The notes: generated by a model from the sequence alone, not told the origin. A stretch of DNA of 64,000 bases from Bursaphelenchus xylophilus (GCA_904066235.2 CAJFCV020000004.1:11966001-12030000); one strand, 5' to 3'. Counted from the stretch's first letter, positions 31,579 to 45,699 are shown. Translations and numbers: made by a program.

Positions 31579-32400
31579 GTATCTAATTCCTAACATCATA
31601 TTTTATGGTTTACAGGGCATTTAGGCATTTTTTTGCTTTCAATTTTTCATTCAAAACGTGTAAACCCCTCTAATCCAAAATCCTTCCCACATCTTCGGCG
31701 TTTTGCATAATCCACACATAACAGCCTCAACCCATCATCTTCCAAATCACTTATCTAAACTACGACCCTCTCTAGTGCGGAGAGGAAGTTGCTCTGACGC
31801 CAGCGAATAAATATTTTCGTCTATGAAAACTGAAAACCGTCTGCCCGAAAAATATGTTAATTTCGTTGGGTGGTTCATAAAGAAAATGCACTCCGTTTTC
31901 GAAATGGGTCGTTGGACTCAATCCAATAGGTTATAATTTTATGACCTTTCTCGAGCATTCCATACAGGCCTTTCCCAGGGCTAAATCGAATGGTATGATC
32001 AGCAGAGATCAAATTCTGCAATTTAGTGGGAAATTGGCTTTTATGAGAAATCTAATTCTGTTTGTGGACAATGTTTGTAGGAAAATCACATACTTAGCTT
32101 GCGGTTTGCAGGAGTTACGGAGATATTACTATATTATGTAATCTGGCGGGTGGGTGCCCAAAATACAGAGGCCTGACAGAGAATAAATGAAATTTTTTGC
32201 CATATTGCTGGCAGTTTGGGGCGGAGAAAAGATGATTTTTCGTATTGACTAGAAATATTACCGTATCCGTTGGAAATAGGGCTAATATTTTCAATTCGGA
32301 GTCTCTAAAAAGGTCAAATTTTTAGCAATTTTTGGAATAAGGATCTTGGCTTTTTCTTAAAGCTAGGAATGTCGCATATCTCTTTATTATAATGGAAAAA
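31579..32400. other. Spacer, nothing recognised
   Basis: About 820 bp of AT-rich sequence without a supported exon or a clear TIR pair. Parts near 32090-32340 resemble worn R1 interior (TTGCGGTTTGCAGGAGTTAC). Confidence 0.4.
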
Positions 32401-32404
32401 ATGT

Positions 32405-32672
32405 AGGTATTTCGTGGGTTTGACAAACACCAAACACGGAAAAACACTTTTCGGTTATATATTTGCCAGCTTTACGTGGAAAAAGTTATTTTTTCTGGCA
32501 ACCAAAATTTGTAAAAAAATGCAAATTTTCGCCGACTTTCGACCTAACAATCTCGGTTGTTTCTGCAAAATGCAAACTAGGAATCTTACATATTTCCTAG
32601 GAGAATTCAATCTAGAATTGCGCCTATTTTTATCAAAATCCAAGCGTCGCACATTGAGCACTCCCCCTGTTA
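32405..32672. mobile_element. R1 MITE, right half
   Basis: R1 interior (TCGCCGACTTTCGACCTAAC, TCGGTTGTTTCTGCAAAATG) ending in CGTCGCACATTGAGCACTCC and CCCTG before TTA. The left end is missing. Confidence 0.75.
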
Positions 32673-32688
32673 TTGAACAGTATTCCCA

Positions 32689-32932
32689 CAGTGGAGGACC
32701 TGATCCAGTGGCAAAAACGTAGGTTTTGCATCCGGAACGTATCAAAAAATGTGGCAAAATGCCTCCCCTTTAACTAAAAAACTCCGTTTTCAAGGGACCT
32801 TTCCCTCGCAAAAAGAGCGGACGCGCCTTTGAAATACGGGTTTTCTCACTTGTAGAGGGAAGCATTTTGCCACATTTTTGATACTTCCCGGATGCAAAAT
32901 GGTACGTTTTTTACCATTGGCTCTCCTAATGT
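32689..32932. mobile_element. R3 hairpin MITE
   Basis: Left end CAGTGGAGGACCTGATCCAG, arms with CGTATCAAAAAATGTGGCAA and its inverse, right end worn after TTACCATTGG. It begins about 20 bp after an R1 copy. Confidence 0.82.
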
Positions 32933-33365
32933 AGTACCCAGCTTTGTGGAGAAAAGCTTAAGTTTTTTCGTAGTTACGTAACATACATATTTTTCCCCAG
33001 CCTCCCTGTTTATTTTTACCGTCCTATTCTTTGCACAATTTTTTATTGTTTTTCACTTTTATACGTATTTTACCCTAATGTTACCGCGCTTTTTTCTCAT
33101 CTGTCTTTATTTTTTTCCATAATCTTTGACTTTGCTTACATAAATGCTATTTATAATATATATATATATTATACATACAACCGCGGAGTCGCGTCAATAC
33201 CACAAATTTTTGAGATGTTTTCGATCTCTCTACTCCTTTTTATACCTACAATTAAACAAACTCATATTTTTAGCGAATTCAAGAATACTCAACGCATACA
33301 AAGCCCGCACTCTCAAGTGCTGAAGGTGTTTTTTTGACCGTGTAAGGTGAGTCGGAAAGCCGATT

Positions 33366-33407
33366 ACACAACCAACCGACGTCGACAATTCTGCCGATTG
33401 GTTGTGT
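33366..33407. repeat. Small inverted repeat (hairpin)
   Basis: ACACAACCAACCG pairs with CGATTGGTTGTGT across a loop of about 14 bp, with one mismatch. It is not part of a recognised element. Confidence 0.6.
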
Positions 33408-33582
33408 TAGTGAGGCCGTGTAGAACATGTAGTGTAGATTGTGGGGAGCGTGGTTTCAGGGTATTTGCAGAGGATTTGACTCGAAATTAACCTGCGGTTG
33501 GGGCGAGGTTTGAAACGGAAACACTTGTTTTGGAAACGATGGGTTTTCATTTTTTGAAAGTTTTTTATTTTACAAGAAAATT

Positions 33583-34195
33583 GTCCAAGTGCGACGGTTG
33601 GATTTCTATTAAACTGGGGACAAAAATTATACTAGTCGGTTTGTAGAGTCGCTATAGCGAGTTTTGGCGGTTCCACGATGCAGAAAAAGTCAGGGTGCGA
33701 GCGATAGCTCAAAAAAGCCTATTGCACGGTGCAAAATGCGAAAAATTGGACAGTGCAAAGTGAACTTCTTTTTCTAACAGTGCATGTCGCAAAAATAACT
33801 GCAGCGACTTTATGAAAGAACTAGTAGAAAGTACGTGGGATTTTTAGGTCGCACTTTGCAGAAACGACCTTGATTTTCAGGCCGAAAATTTTGAAAAATT
33901 GAGGACCTTTTTTCGTATTTTGGGATGAAAAGTTTCATTTTTATTTCTCCTGTAGAAGATAATGTTTCCATAGAAAGCCAAATTTTCCACGCGAAGCTTG
34001 CAAAGGGCTGACCAAAAGGTGTTTCTCTCCGATCGCTCTTTACGTTTCCCGTACCCTCTTGGGCAAAAAAATCGTTGAATATCTCGGCTACCCCAGCTAA
34101 GCGCGAAGAAAACTTTTATAGAATTCATATGAGGCCTATGCGCAATGAGTGTCCAAAATTTGAAGAGAAACTGAGCGTCGCACTTCAACACCACC
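33583..34195. mobile_element. R1 MITE with an internal insert
   Basis: The left end TGTCCAAGTGCGACGGTTGG and right end GAGCGTCGCACTTCAACA enclose R1 interior. It is about 610 bp long. About 100 bp near 33690-33790 (ATTGCACGGTGCAAAATGCG, GGACAGTGCAAAGTGAAC) is not normal R1 sequence and resembles the minisatellite core. Confidence 0.72.
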
Positions 34196-34205
34196 ACTGA
34201 ACTTT

Positions 34206-34361
34206 TATCAGTCTGTCGGGAAAATAATGAGCAGTCTGTCACATCGAAAATGGCATCGCCGCCGGGGAAACCAATTGTGTCGCGGCAAAATCAAATTTTT
34301 TTACGGTTCAGTGAGGCGATCGGCGAGACATTGTGCTCATTATTTTCCCGACGGACTGGTA
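34206..34361. mobile_element. R2 MITE, GAGCA subtype
   Basis: Element 34208-34359, TCAGTCTGTCGGGAAAATAA and inverted CCAGTCCGTCGGGAAAATAA, flanked by TA (34206-34207, 34360-34361). It lies 12 bp after an R1 copy. Confidence 0.87.
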
Positions 34362-35404
34362 TTTACAATAAGAAATTACAGAGGGAGAATCGCTAGTTTA
34401 ACATGGCCAATCAGCCTATAATTTTCTTGCAATTCCACCATACATTTTTCACTTTTTCACTTTTTTTCAGATGCCATTTGGAGGCGCAACAATAGCAAAT
34501 TTCCTGAATCAGAGTGCTCCCGTCAAGATTCCGCAGCGATTCGAAACCTCTCCCATCATGCCCGATAACAATCGGTTCAACTTTCAGGTAGGCGCAGCTC
34601 CTCATTTCTTCAGAGATTTGACTGGACTGACTTCGAGTTTGTGACGATCGGAGATCACATAACAAAACTATGTTTTTGGCCAAAAAAAAAAAACAATTTT
34701 TTGGCACTTGTTCAGACCGCTGTTTTAAGGGGTCGTGCTCGTTAAAGAAAATGAATTTAGAGTGTTTGTAAACAAGCGGATGTTTGGTTCTTTGCGAGTT
34801 CTGATGTGATAAAAGTTCAAGGGGGTAATTTGAAGGGAGAAAAACACAACAATAGTGGTAAAACTGTGACATTTGATGTGTTTTGGGGGTAAAACGGGTT
34901 GTAAAGTTTGTGATTTTTGGTCTTCAGTGTCTCCTTGAGGTTAAAACTGTTTTTTGCTGGAAAATTTTTTTTGAAATTTTTGAGATTTTTTAATTCCAAG
35001 ATTTCCAAAAATCTGAATTTTTCATCAAAATTAAGCTTCAATAAGCGTTAAGCTCCCCCACAGACCACACAAGAACTGTCTGTCGACTGTGCAAACACCG
35101 AAATTTCGCAGACTTTATACCCTATCAAATTTTGGCCATTTTGGATTGCACTTTTGACGAAACAGTTGTGAGGGTTTCCTGCTTTTTTTGTTCGTTCAGG
35201 CTCTTTTTCGCTTCTTTTGGCCGCCGGGGTCACGAGGTGGTGGCAATTTATCAGAGTGAGAAATTCGGAACGTTCGGTGTCAGTTGGACCGGGCTTTGTG
35301 TGGCGGTATGATGTCTTGTACAGTGAAGGGGTGAACAATACAGCAAACGAGATAGATGCTGATGATTTTTGTAGCCTTAAAATTATGTTGTGACAGTCTA
35401 AGCA
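34362..35404. other. Spacer, no gene seen
   Basis: About 1 kb without a supported exon. The open frames at 34411-34872 and 35048-35455 on the minus strand have no splice signals or recognisable motifs that I could use. Confidence 0.35.
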
Positions 35405-35645
35405 ATCAAAATTTTTGGTCGCAAAGTTTGCGAAAACCTGAAATTTTTTTTTCAAACTTTGTCATGAAAATTTTCATGGTCGTTTCTACTGTAGAGTGTA
35501 ATGTTTCCACAAAAAATTAATTTTTTTCCGCACGAAACTAGCAAAGATACAGCCGAAAAACACTTTTTTCTTTGACCGCTCTCCGCATTCCGCGCGCTCT
35601 CTCGCGGCCAAAAATTATTGAATATCTTGATGTAACAGGCCATAT
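35405..35645. mobile_element. R1 MITE fragment
   Basis: Interior of R1 in reverse order to the reference (GTCGTTTCTACTGTAGAGTG, TTTTTTTCCGCACGAAACTA, CCGCTCTCCGCATTCCGCGC). No TIR is recognised at either end. Confidence 0.68.
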
Positions 35646-38600
35646 ACGTTGCTATGCTATCTATTCATGTAGTTTCCATTCCTCATCTTATCCATTTTTT
35701 AAAATAAAAGTTAAAATTGCCCTTTTTCGGCCCTAAAATAGTAAGTTAAAGTCAGCATTTCGACAGAGCTCTCCCTAAATTTCGCATTTCCCACTTTCAT
35801 CTTTTTTTAAGTCTCTTATAGTACCGATGAAGCCATTTTTGTAGGGTTCAGGAAGTCCTTGGGAGCTACGAATTCAAATAACATTACATTAGGCTAATCC
35901 ATGGTGCTATCTTTTCGCACGTGCCCGAGCTAATTACGAGAATGCTTTTGGAATTTACAATTAGATAAAGTGAATAAAAAAACCGTCTTCTTTCACATCG
36001 AAAAGGGTTTAGCGGGGATGTAGACATTGTTTGGGTTTAAAATGTAGACCAACATGATCGTATCTTCCCAAAAAAATATTTCAAAATTTTGTGAGAAGAT
36101 ATATACGATCAAATTAAATTTTTAGTCATTTGTGTTGTATATATCTCAAAAACACTCAATTTCCTTGGTATTGCAGTAATTTTTTTCTTTTGTTATACAT
36201 CGTAAGGAAGCTCTGTTTCTTCAAAGTTCTTTTTCTTAAAGTTATGAAAACTCGGACGAAAACTTTCTTTTTCGTCCGGGAGTTGAGAACAGGTTTCTGG
36301 AAAGGTGAGAGTTGCAGGAACGCTGAAAGAGGGTTCTTTCCGAGTCGCTCGCTGTTTTTTGTAACTTTTCGACGTGAGGATTCGTCTCAATTTTCCACTC
36401 TTCTTTTTTTGCGATTTTTTTAGTCAAAACGGCCTTCTTGAACATGGATAATATTTTTGAAAATCAGCCTACTCGGAGGGCCCTCAAATTTTACAGTCGC
36501 CTGCTACATAGGTCATAGAATAATCGCTGAAACTTTCAGAGTTTACTTTGAAGGTATGGCAGAGATATTGGTAGATTTTTTTGAGATGAGCTTGGCCAGA
36601 GAAAAATCATTTGTTTGAAAATTTCGTGCCCTATATGGTTAGAAAGGCTCTTTTTTCTAGAAAAAATATTGTAAACCTATAACTTGCAACAACCATAGAG
36701 CTTTTCTTGCCTTGCAAAAAGCAGTATCAATCTAAAAAAGCCTCCAAATTCGTCTCATCTTGTCCACTACACTTTTTGTTTTTTGATTTCCTCCTCTCCT
36801 TTCCACTTCATCTGCCCTCCACGTATTTGATTTATCCCCTTATCCCCTCTCCATTTCCCCGCTGATTCCATCTTTTCCCAGCTGTTTGGTGGCTCCTTTC
36901 CGAGACAAACAATGGATCGTTGATCAACACACCGCTTTCGAGATCCTTCCATAACTTTTGGTACTTCGTGTTGAAACCCTCACCCTTTTTTCTTTGGTCT
37001 TTCGTTTGTTGACGGAGCATCTCCCTGCCAGTAATTACCCATATTGTTTGAAACTTATTTCGTTGTCACAAATCTATCATAGGTTGCAAAAAGGGACGGA
37101 ATTAGAAGCCGCGTGCTTCCGTGTCCGATGTGTGGACCTTATGACGGACGGGCTCACGTGTTTCTATCCACATACGGCCCTTAATCCGCAAATTGCATTC
37201 GTTTTTGTGAGGGAAATGTAACTTGGTTCGGTGTTTTTTGCGGGTTGGTAGGCTGGGAGTTTATTTGTGAGAATTGACTTTTATGGCGATATTCCTGTTG
37301 CCTAAGAAGTGAGAATTTGATTTTACATATGTACGATAAATCATCTCTATTGGCGGACTCAATAGAAAGGCTATATTTTTAAGGAAATAGAGCCCCTCTA
37401 GGTTAAGTTAAACTAGTCGTTTTCGTTTTCTCGGCAAGTTTTTTGCGATAAAATGTCAGTAGTGGTAAAATAATGGCTCGTAATTCCTTAGGAGTTTTAG
37501 TGATTATCCTCTGGTCCTTCCAGAAAACTCCAGCACAAAGATCCGTCAAATCTGGCCTCTATTCTTGGAGCACTTTATTTCATAAATCCAAGATCTCATT
37601 TGCTATTACTCGTAAGCCGATGGCAACATCCCTTCCCTCCATAACCCCTCAAATTCATATGGAATTCTATAAATAGTCAAAATCCTCCCGCTTCCTCGAG
37701 GAATTGAAACTTTTTCTCGCTCTTCCTGGGCCGCATAAATAATCGGATTCCTTCCGTTCGGGGCGGCCCGGAAGACAGCGGCGAAAATAAATCTTTTGTA
37801 TCTTAATTTAAAAGTTCATCGACCGCCCGCTTCCGGGCGCACGCCCATTTGCCACGCCGGCCCCAAAAGGACATCGGCGAAGGGAAAGAGCGCGCGAAAA
37901 GCGGAGAGATGCGGCCCGAAAAAGGCATTTAATTTTTGTCCATCAATAAGAAAAAGTTCGGAAAAGGGAAAAGGAGCGGAGAAATGTGTTTCTGGCGCAA
38001 AAACGGTCGGGAAAGTCACATTTTTTGGGCGAAATGGGCCAAAAGTGGTGTTTGGGATGTTATCCATGGTACGGAGGTCACATGAAGGGCCATTAGAGGG
38101 AAAGTACTCTTGAATAATGGCTGTTTCTTCACCGGAATTAGCCTCTAAATGCGTCTTGGACCCGGCTTGCAGAATTTTTTACTACAAAAACACCGATTTT
38201 TTTTAGCGATTTTCTTGACATCTGTCAAATTTGATGACTCCAAAACTTCATCGATTATTCCCTCAAAAAGTTTTATTGTATTCTTGCTCTGTCGGTCGGG
38301 CAAAAAAGCAGTTATTTTTTGCTATTTTTAGCCGATCAACTGACCTTTTATCAGCCCCTCCATTTTGATTGCTATCAAGCGATTTAATATCCAAAAAACT
38401 CAAAATTTCCGATGAAAATTTTTTGCAAATTCAGTTGTAGAAGCTTCTTCAAGCCTTCTGGTTGCTGTCTAAGTGGGCCAGGACTTGTCACAAAGCCCTT
38501 TGATGCAATTTTTCTTGGAATATCGCAAAAGTGCAACGAACTTTGTGAATAATGACCGTTGCCGTCAAATCTAATGCACTTTTCGGTCCAATTCCGGTTC

Positions 38601-41600
38601 CCTGAATCGGATTGGCATTCAAATTTGGACAGTCAGGAAAGTGCAGGGGCTTCAAGAGCAAAAATATATCAAGGGCAATTTGATTTGGGATATTTAAAAA
38701 GCGCTTTTCTCTGCCTGGAATTCATTTTTGACCGACTTTTGACTTGTTTATTTACTTTTCCTGGAAAATTGGAAAAATCTTCAAATGCAGCGTTCAAAGT
38801 GCGACTGTTCTCTGCCATAAACAGCAGCAACTTCCCGCCCCATCCGCTGGCTGAACACTTACAGTCCAGATCTTTAAAAGTGCACCCCTCTTCCTTGTTC
38901 TGTTTACTTCGGAGGTGCGTATTTCCAACCCGATTCCGATGGTATTCCGCTGGTTTCAGTGCGGCCGCACTCTTCCCAAAACAACTCCCGTTCTGTTCGC
39001 ATTCAGGGTGTTCTTTCGGCCGTGCCATTCCGAGTTTGGGAGCGGGGCGGACGGCTTGTTTTCGGTGGAGGAGCGGCGGGTTTCGGTGGGGGTACGAAAC
39101 CGAGTTTATGGGTTCATGAAATGGAAAGCGGAACGGATTACGGATGTTTTTGCGGAGGAATGGAGCCAATCACTCAAGTTATGACGATTTTATGTCCGAA
39201 AAATATTGGAATTGCTGGTTAAACGCCGAAATTTTGTTAAAAAATTTAATTTTTCTCATTTTTCAGTGAAAAAATGTGAGAATTTACTGTTCTAAGCCAA
39301 AATTCTTACCGTTTTTCTTGTCCGCAAGACCTCCAAAGACCAGAAAAAAGTGATGATGTACTGGCAAGGTCATTACGCATTCTCCGGGACCTTCTAAATT
39401 CGTCCCAATGCTAGTCACGCACTTTTAATCTCCTGCATCTGGCTCCATTTCCTAATTCATCCGTGTTTTCTGTTTTCCAAATCTCAGAAATGAGCCTAAT
39501 ACGATTCTCAAATCCTGTCAAAACACCATTCGTTCTTTATCCCCATTAGCAGCACTGTTTTCGTACTTAAAATTTTCCGATTTCGACCCTACACTTACAG
39601 TTTTTTTCGGCCTTACACTTGCAGTTTTTTCTTCAATTTTTCAATTTCACATGAATGACATTGAGAGGCGTCCTGTGCGCGGTTATGTCGTCATGACATG
39701 TGTTTTGTTTTCCCGTCCGAAAATCGCCAAAATATGCGACCTAATTAGGCAATGGAAATCCATCTCCCTCTTGCTCCTCCTTTCGTGGGTCTTTGAGACT
39801 TTTCCGCAAGATCGCTTCGGCTTTGTGTGTTCGGCAAATGAATTCTTGAGTGCGAGGCGAGCAGGGGAGATTTTGTAATTGGGCCGTTATGCCGAAGTAA
39901 ACAGTGACTTTTGCTTTTTTTTGGCCTGCACGTAAGAAAATGGACAAAAAATTGATATTTTTGGGCGTTTTTGGGGTGGAAATCCAAAAAATCTCGTTTT
40001 AGCGCCTTCAAAATTTCAATAGAATTGTTATTGTTGAATAATATACATTTTAAAGTATCGATTTTTTAGTCGAAAATATAATTTCGACCCAAAACATGCT
40101 ATCGCTGAGCAATAAGCCCTCATTTTCCTCCTCCCCTTGGCAAACTCGCTCATTTCTCATTCTCGCAAAGCATGTGTGCAAATTTGGAAGGTCGGCCGGA
40201 AACGGATTGGAAAATTAAATTTTTGGTGTTTGTTGTTCAAGTGGAATCATTGGAAATTTGAGCGGCGCGTTTCCTCCGTCTTTGTTTTGGTGGTGGTGGG
40301 ACCTGCTTGCTTTCTTTTCGCCCCCCTTCGACCACACGAAAATATATGCATCATGGCTGTTTTGGTGCCTTTGATTTCTGCTTTTGTCTGGGCTGCCTGA
40401 CACCGCGCGCTCCTTGTTTATTTGCTGTAGGTACTACTCGGAAAACTGGGTGGGTTTGTTTTTTGCGGGCTTGTGTGTTTTTGGGCTAGCCAAGGAAGGC
40501 GGCCGATTTTCAAGGGCTAGGCTATTTTGTTAAAATTTTTGCCGAAGAATTTCATAACAGGCCCTGTGATCTCTAAATTTACCAAATATTATAATCCCAT
40601 CGCCTAAGGGCATCTAGAAAATGGAACTTTTCCTAAAACGCCAATTTCTCCGACAATTTTTATCCCCAATGTTTACAGCGTGTTTTTGTAGTCGACAAAT
40701 GGTCGTAAACAAGAAATGTTATCTGTTCACCATCTTGTGTGCGTTGAAATAGATTGCTAAAAGACAATTTCTCTCTTTTCGAGAGGTTCAAAGCAAACTG
40801 TGGACGGAAATTTGAGATTGGCTGAAATTTTGGGAGAATCCGCGAAATCGACCAGACATCGCGGTCGAGGGTTTCTAACCATTTGAAATTATATTCTGAT
40901 AAGGGTTCAGGGTCTACTATATCAGATTAATATCATTCCTTTACCGGTTTTAACTAATGGGACCGCGAGTTTTGCCTTGGAATATTATCCATGATATTAG
41001 CTCCTCAAAAGAAGACAAAATCCTCTCTTTAAGGCCAAAAGTCAGCTACCCAGTTCGAAAAAAGTGTTAATCCATGATAACAAAGCCCCGTACTTTCTGA
41101 ACCACAACATTTCACCGCCACCCGGCGCTCATTGAATAATGGATTTGCACTTTTGTGAAGCCAACTTTCTCTCTCTTCGTTTGTTTTCGGGAACGGAGCG
41201 AAAAAAGAAAATATTTTGCTACATGTGTATTGAATATTTTCTCTCCGTCCTTTCCCGAAAACATTTTCAAGTTGAGCAAAGGGGGAGAGTGTGACGTGAG
41301 TCCGCGAACAGATTCAATTTTGTTTGGGAGAATGTTTTGAGCAAATTTTATGGAAATTTTTTGAACAAAACAACATTAGCGAGGGGTGGGAAGGAGGTGG
41401 AGAATGGGCGATCAGTCACGTGGTGGGGTTGTAGTAAACAATTGGTTTGAAAATTTCATTTTTTTGGCCTGGAAATTTCATTTTTTGGGTTGTCTGTAAA
41501 AAAAATTTAAATTGCTATCGAACTTTCCGGAATTTTGATATCAACTTGTATCGAAATAAACGTTTATTGCCGCGAAAAGTTTCGCCGATTACAACAAACA

Positions 41601-44600
41601 CTAGTTTAGAACGAAACAGAATGTATACCCTCTATTTCCATCTAAATCATCGTTTCCACATAACCTTTCGCCTTACGGCGACCAACCGCAGTCATAAACT
41701 ATGATTCTTTGATCTTTCGGAGCGATGAAGGGGAGAGAAATTTCTCATTTCCAATTGAAAAACATTCGAAAATTGAAAAAAACAGATAAAGCTGGGCCTG
41801 TTCTTTGGCCCCGACCAGTCATTTCCCGGAAGGGATGGGGGTAATTATCTTGTTTTCTTATCTTATTATTCTCCCCGTATTGTTGGGGTGTGCCCTGGGG
41901 AGCGGAGCCGAAGTTATACATTTCTGGGGCGTCTAGACCGGAATAAATTTTGGCTGGAAGGCATGGTAGAGTGAGGAAATGGAGAAGAGTAGTTGTGAAG
42001 CGATAGGAGTGGTCAATAAGGGGAAATAGGGCGGCTTAGGGATATACGGTGAATTTTGGTAAATATGGGAACTGCTCGAAGGCCGATGCTGGTAATTGTG
42101 TCGAATTTGGCCTGAATAATCTATGTAGTCTACACATCGATCCCTGAAGATCTTAGGTTTTGCGCTGCATTTGCAGCTGAAATACTGAAGGGTCTTTGAG
42201 GGGACTGTAGAACATGTTTGGAGAGAAATATTTTTGCGCTTTTCATTTGAAGATGTCCTTGGAAAAAGTGATTTCCAACGGAATTGTGGTTATCGCTCGA
42301 CAAGTTGTATGGCTACAGCAAAAGGTAATTCAAAAATCTTGAATATACCTTAAAAATCAATCTTTATTTTTGCCCACTCTCATCCAAATCCATGCCTTAT
42401 TCTTTAGTCATTTCCCGTGCAAGCCTAGTTCTTTCAATCCCTCTATTTCTTGCTGCAATTTCCGTACTACCACGTTTATCCATCCCCACATCCCTAATTG
42501 GATCACCCCCTCTCCGATTCGCTAGATTCTTATTGAATTTGAATTGAAAACATCTCCTAACTGTTTCTTTCGCGTCCATTTTTCCTTTCCCGTCCTCACA
42601 TTGTCCCCGCGGCCACGTTTCGCGCCCTGCGGTTCGAATGGAGCGAGTTGAATGTGTATGTGTGTGTGGGGGCTGGAAACTTCTCGTTTTTGTGTCGAGG
42701 ATTTCCATTTTTAGGCCGAAAACTAGGGATGTGGTCGGGTGGGGCTTCTAGGGCATTGTGAGGATTTTTGGCCAAGAAATTGTAAACAGTAGCTCAAGTG
42801 GGACCAAAAACAGTTTAAAAAACATTCAAGAGGGCCTAAAAATGTCTCTCTTTTCCAAAAAATTTTAAAAAATCTCGAATTTAAATGCTTTTCAAAACTT
42901 TTGCAAGTCATTTTATTTTCCGTTAATCAAAAACAGACTTTTTCAACTTTCCTCTCGTTAATTTGGCCACGACGGCCAAAGTTAATGGAAAATAGGTTGA
43001 TGAGGCCGCTCGGAAATTCCATGGAAATTTCTTTTTTGGGAGCCGCCTCGAGGGCAGACTTATACCAAAGTCTTTACGAAGGGATTATTCACATTCCTTG
43101 CACCACTTTTTTGCGGTTACTAATTGAAGACAAGGCGTAATTGCCGACCAGTTATTGTCTTCCGGAAGTGTTTTTCATGGCAATTGTCTGTAAATAAACT
43201 TGAGTGTTTTGCGTAGGGAAAACTGGACTTTCCAACCCAACGAATCCGTCAGTTTAGGGCCGAAGATGGCTTATATAATATGCGGAAATTTTATGCTTCA
43301 GGATGTTACATGCCCATTGAATTCTTAGTAGGTTGGGCTTGCGTGAAGAACTTTTGAATGTTTAGGAGTTGTTTTAGTTTGGGGAAAAACGAGATTTTTT
43401 TTGATTTTTCTTGGATTTTTTGAAGTCTTTTTGTTTGCAGGGCTTTTTAAACTGAAATTTTTACAAATTCCCTAAGTTTAAGCTGTAAACAGTTTCTTAT
43501 CAGCTTCTATTTTAATAAAAATTACTAGTTAGCCATCTAAAAATCGACTGTTTACAAGCTACAGAAGCTTTACTCCCTTCTCCAAAAATTTCCTCCCAAA
43601 AATCACCACCATTTTTTCTTCTCTCCCCTCCGGTAACTCATTGAAATAGACGAGCAATAAGCGAAGTGTTTGCTCGTCAATCAATCCACCCAGCGGCGTG
43701 CGCTCGCTATTTTCCTAGCGCGCTTTGTTGCGTCTGCGACCGGGGGGATTAAGCGCAAATGCGAAAAATTTGCGCTCTTCAGCTGCGGCGAAGAAAAACG
43801 CCGAAGAGCGATTGCGGAAATTGTAACGAGTTACATATGCGGTTTATGGCGGGGTAATGGGTTTGGAGAGGGCGGAATTGGGACCATAGTATGGATTATT
43901 TTCACCCAAATTTTTGATTTTTTAAAAATTTGAAAAAATTTTTTTGATGATTTTTTAGTCGAAATTTTGAGGATTTTGAGCAAAAAAAATTACAAAAAAA
44001 AAAAAAAGAATTTTCCCTCAAAAATTCAAAATTTCACTCAAAAATTCCTCACTACTTAAAATTCATCGCCAACTCTTCCCAGCTCATCCCAAACATTAAT
44101 ATTAAATCAATACTTTCCCCGCTTTTTTTCCAATTTTTTTTGTTTGCGACCTCAAAACTTTCGCTTTTCCCCCTCCTCTTTTCTTCCTCCCCCCAACAAT
44201 CACTTGAGTCGCACGGAGCTCGTTGAGGTTTAATTGCGTCGATTTCAAACAAAAATTATTTATTTGACTTGCTAATCTTTATTCGGGGTTTTTCGCATAA
44301 TTTAAGCCGTTGGGAACTTTTCAAAAACACACGGCTGGCATACATTTTTTGGGGGATTTACGTCAGACGTTGGGGAGTGGGAATGGGAGGGCCCTCTCTT
44401 TTTCGAATTGACTTGTTTTTGGGCTGGTTTTGAGGGGCTGGAGGCTTGGGTTTTTGATAATTCAAAGTTTGCCGTAGTTCTAATGTAAGATAGATGATTT
44501 TACTAGTGTTTTAGTTGCTCGATTTTCTTGATTTTCCGCTCAATTGCTTCTCAGACATCATAGAATTGCCTGTAGAAATCTAGGCGCTCAGCTTAACAGG

Positions 44601-45699
44601 GCCGCTGAGATATAAAGCCATATCTCTTATGGCTTTTTTAGCTCTCCTAGTCCTCAGATTTTCCCAAAATTTCGCACGGACACTCTCAACAGGCCGCAGA
44701 ATTATCTCTGAAAGTTTCAGGCTTTAATTTAGCAGAGCAGGCGTGATATTCGACAATCTTTTTTTGCGAGAAAGCGTCTGAAATGCGGAGTCGGTCAGAC
44801 AACAAGACGTTTTTTTATTACTCTTTGGAATCTCTTTGAAAAAAAATTATTTTTTTTGTTGAAACGTTGCTCTTCAGGCTTCTAATAGGTATAAAATTAT
44901 CCGACCAGAATCGAAAAAAAATTTTTTTTTGGAGATTTTTCATTTTCGGCTTTGAAAATCACATTGAAAATCGCTAGCTAAATGTCAGAAATACATTTTT
45001 GATAAGATTTCTGTCATTTTTCATCAACTTTTGTCCAAGCCGAAAGCTTTTTTGATGTTTTTTTTAAAATATTTTTTAGGGTCTTATATAAAGCCACCTT
45101 AATTCTGACCCCTCAGACCACCCAAAACAACCTAAAACACTTCCTTCCCCATGAATCCCCAATCTTTTACAATCTCAACGCCTCTTTGCCCACCAAACCG
45201 CCAGTAATTGCAACCCTTGCCTGCCCTTATTTTCTTGGCTTGGGGCTATTTCCGCGCGATTATCGGCGCATAACGCGCCTGCGAGTCAATGGCGAGCGCG
45301 CTTTTATGAGCCCTCGGCTTTTATTATTATGATTTTCAACTGGTTGCGGAGAGCGTATTAAGTCCAGTTTTATGTGCACATTAATTTTTGTTATTATCGG
45401 ATCCATTGGACGCTCTGATTCCAAATTTTCGCGGGGTGAAAGTGGGGTCTTTTAGTCGGATTTTTTGTCTGGGATTTTTGAAATTTTAAGATTTTTTGTT
45501 GGAAATGGAAGTGTTCCAGTCTTGGCAAGGCTTGATGTCGATTAGGATTGTGATTTTTAACGATACATAAGAGGACTTTTTAACCCTATAGTTTGTCGAA
45601 TATCGTAATATTAAGCTTGAAATCGACTACAAAAAATTCGAGCTTTGTAGCAAAAAAGACCACAAAAAAACAAGCAATTTCGTCCGTCTAAACTTTGCA
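35646..45699. other. 10-kb stretch without a supported gene or recent element
   Basis: AT-rich sequence with GC-richer patches (37830-37930, 38900-39110, 40180-40400). No exon with splice support, no rRNA or tRNA gene, and few recognisable repeats. 36252-36282 holds a short hairpin (CGGACGAAAA and TTTTCGTCCG). Weak similarity to R1 phrases (GCTGAGATATAAAGCC, 44600) is not enough to call. The scarcity of R1-R3 copies differs from the flanks and would fit a regulatory domain of hlh-30, which is only a guess. Confidence 0.35.

Noticed and set aside
24226..41422. CACGTG sites (24226, 26922, 29127, 35918, 37155, 41417) as HLH-30 autoregulatory sites
   Set aside because: About eight such hexamers occur in the whole window, which is close to the chance number for this base composition. 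Only 29127 and 41417 have a partial GTCACGTGAC context. No enrichment can be claimed.
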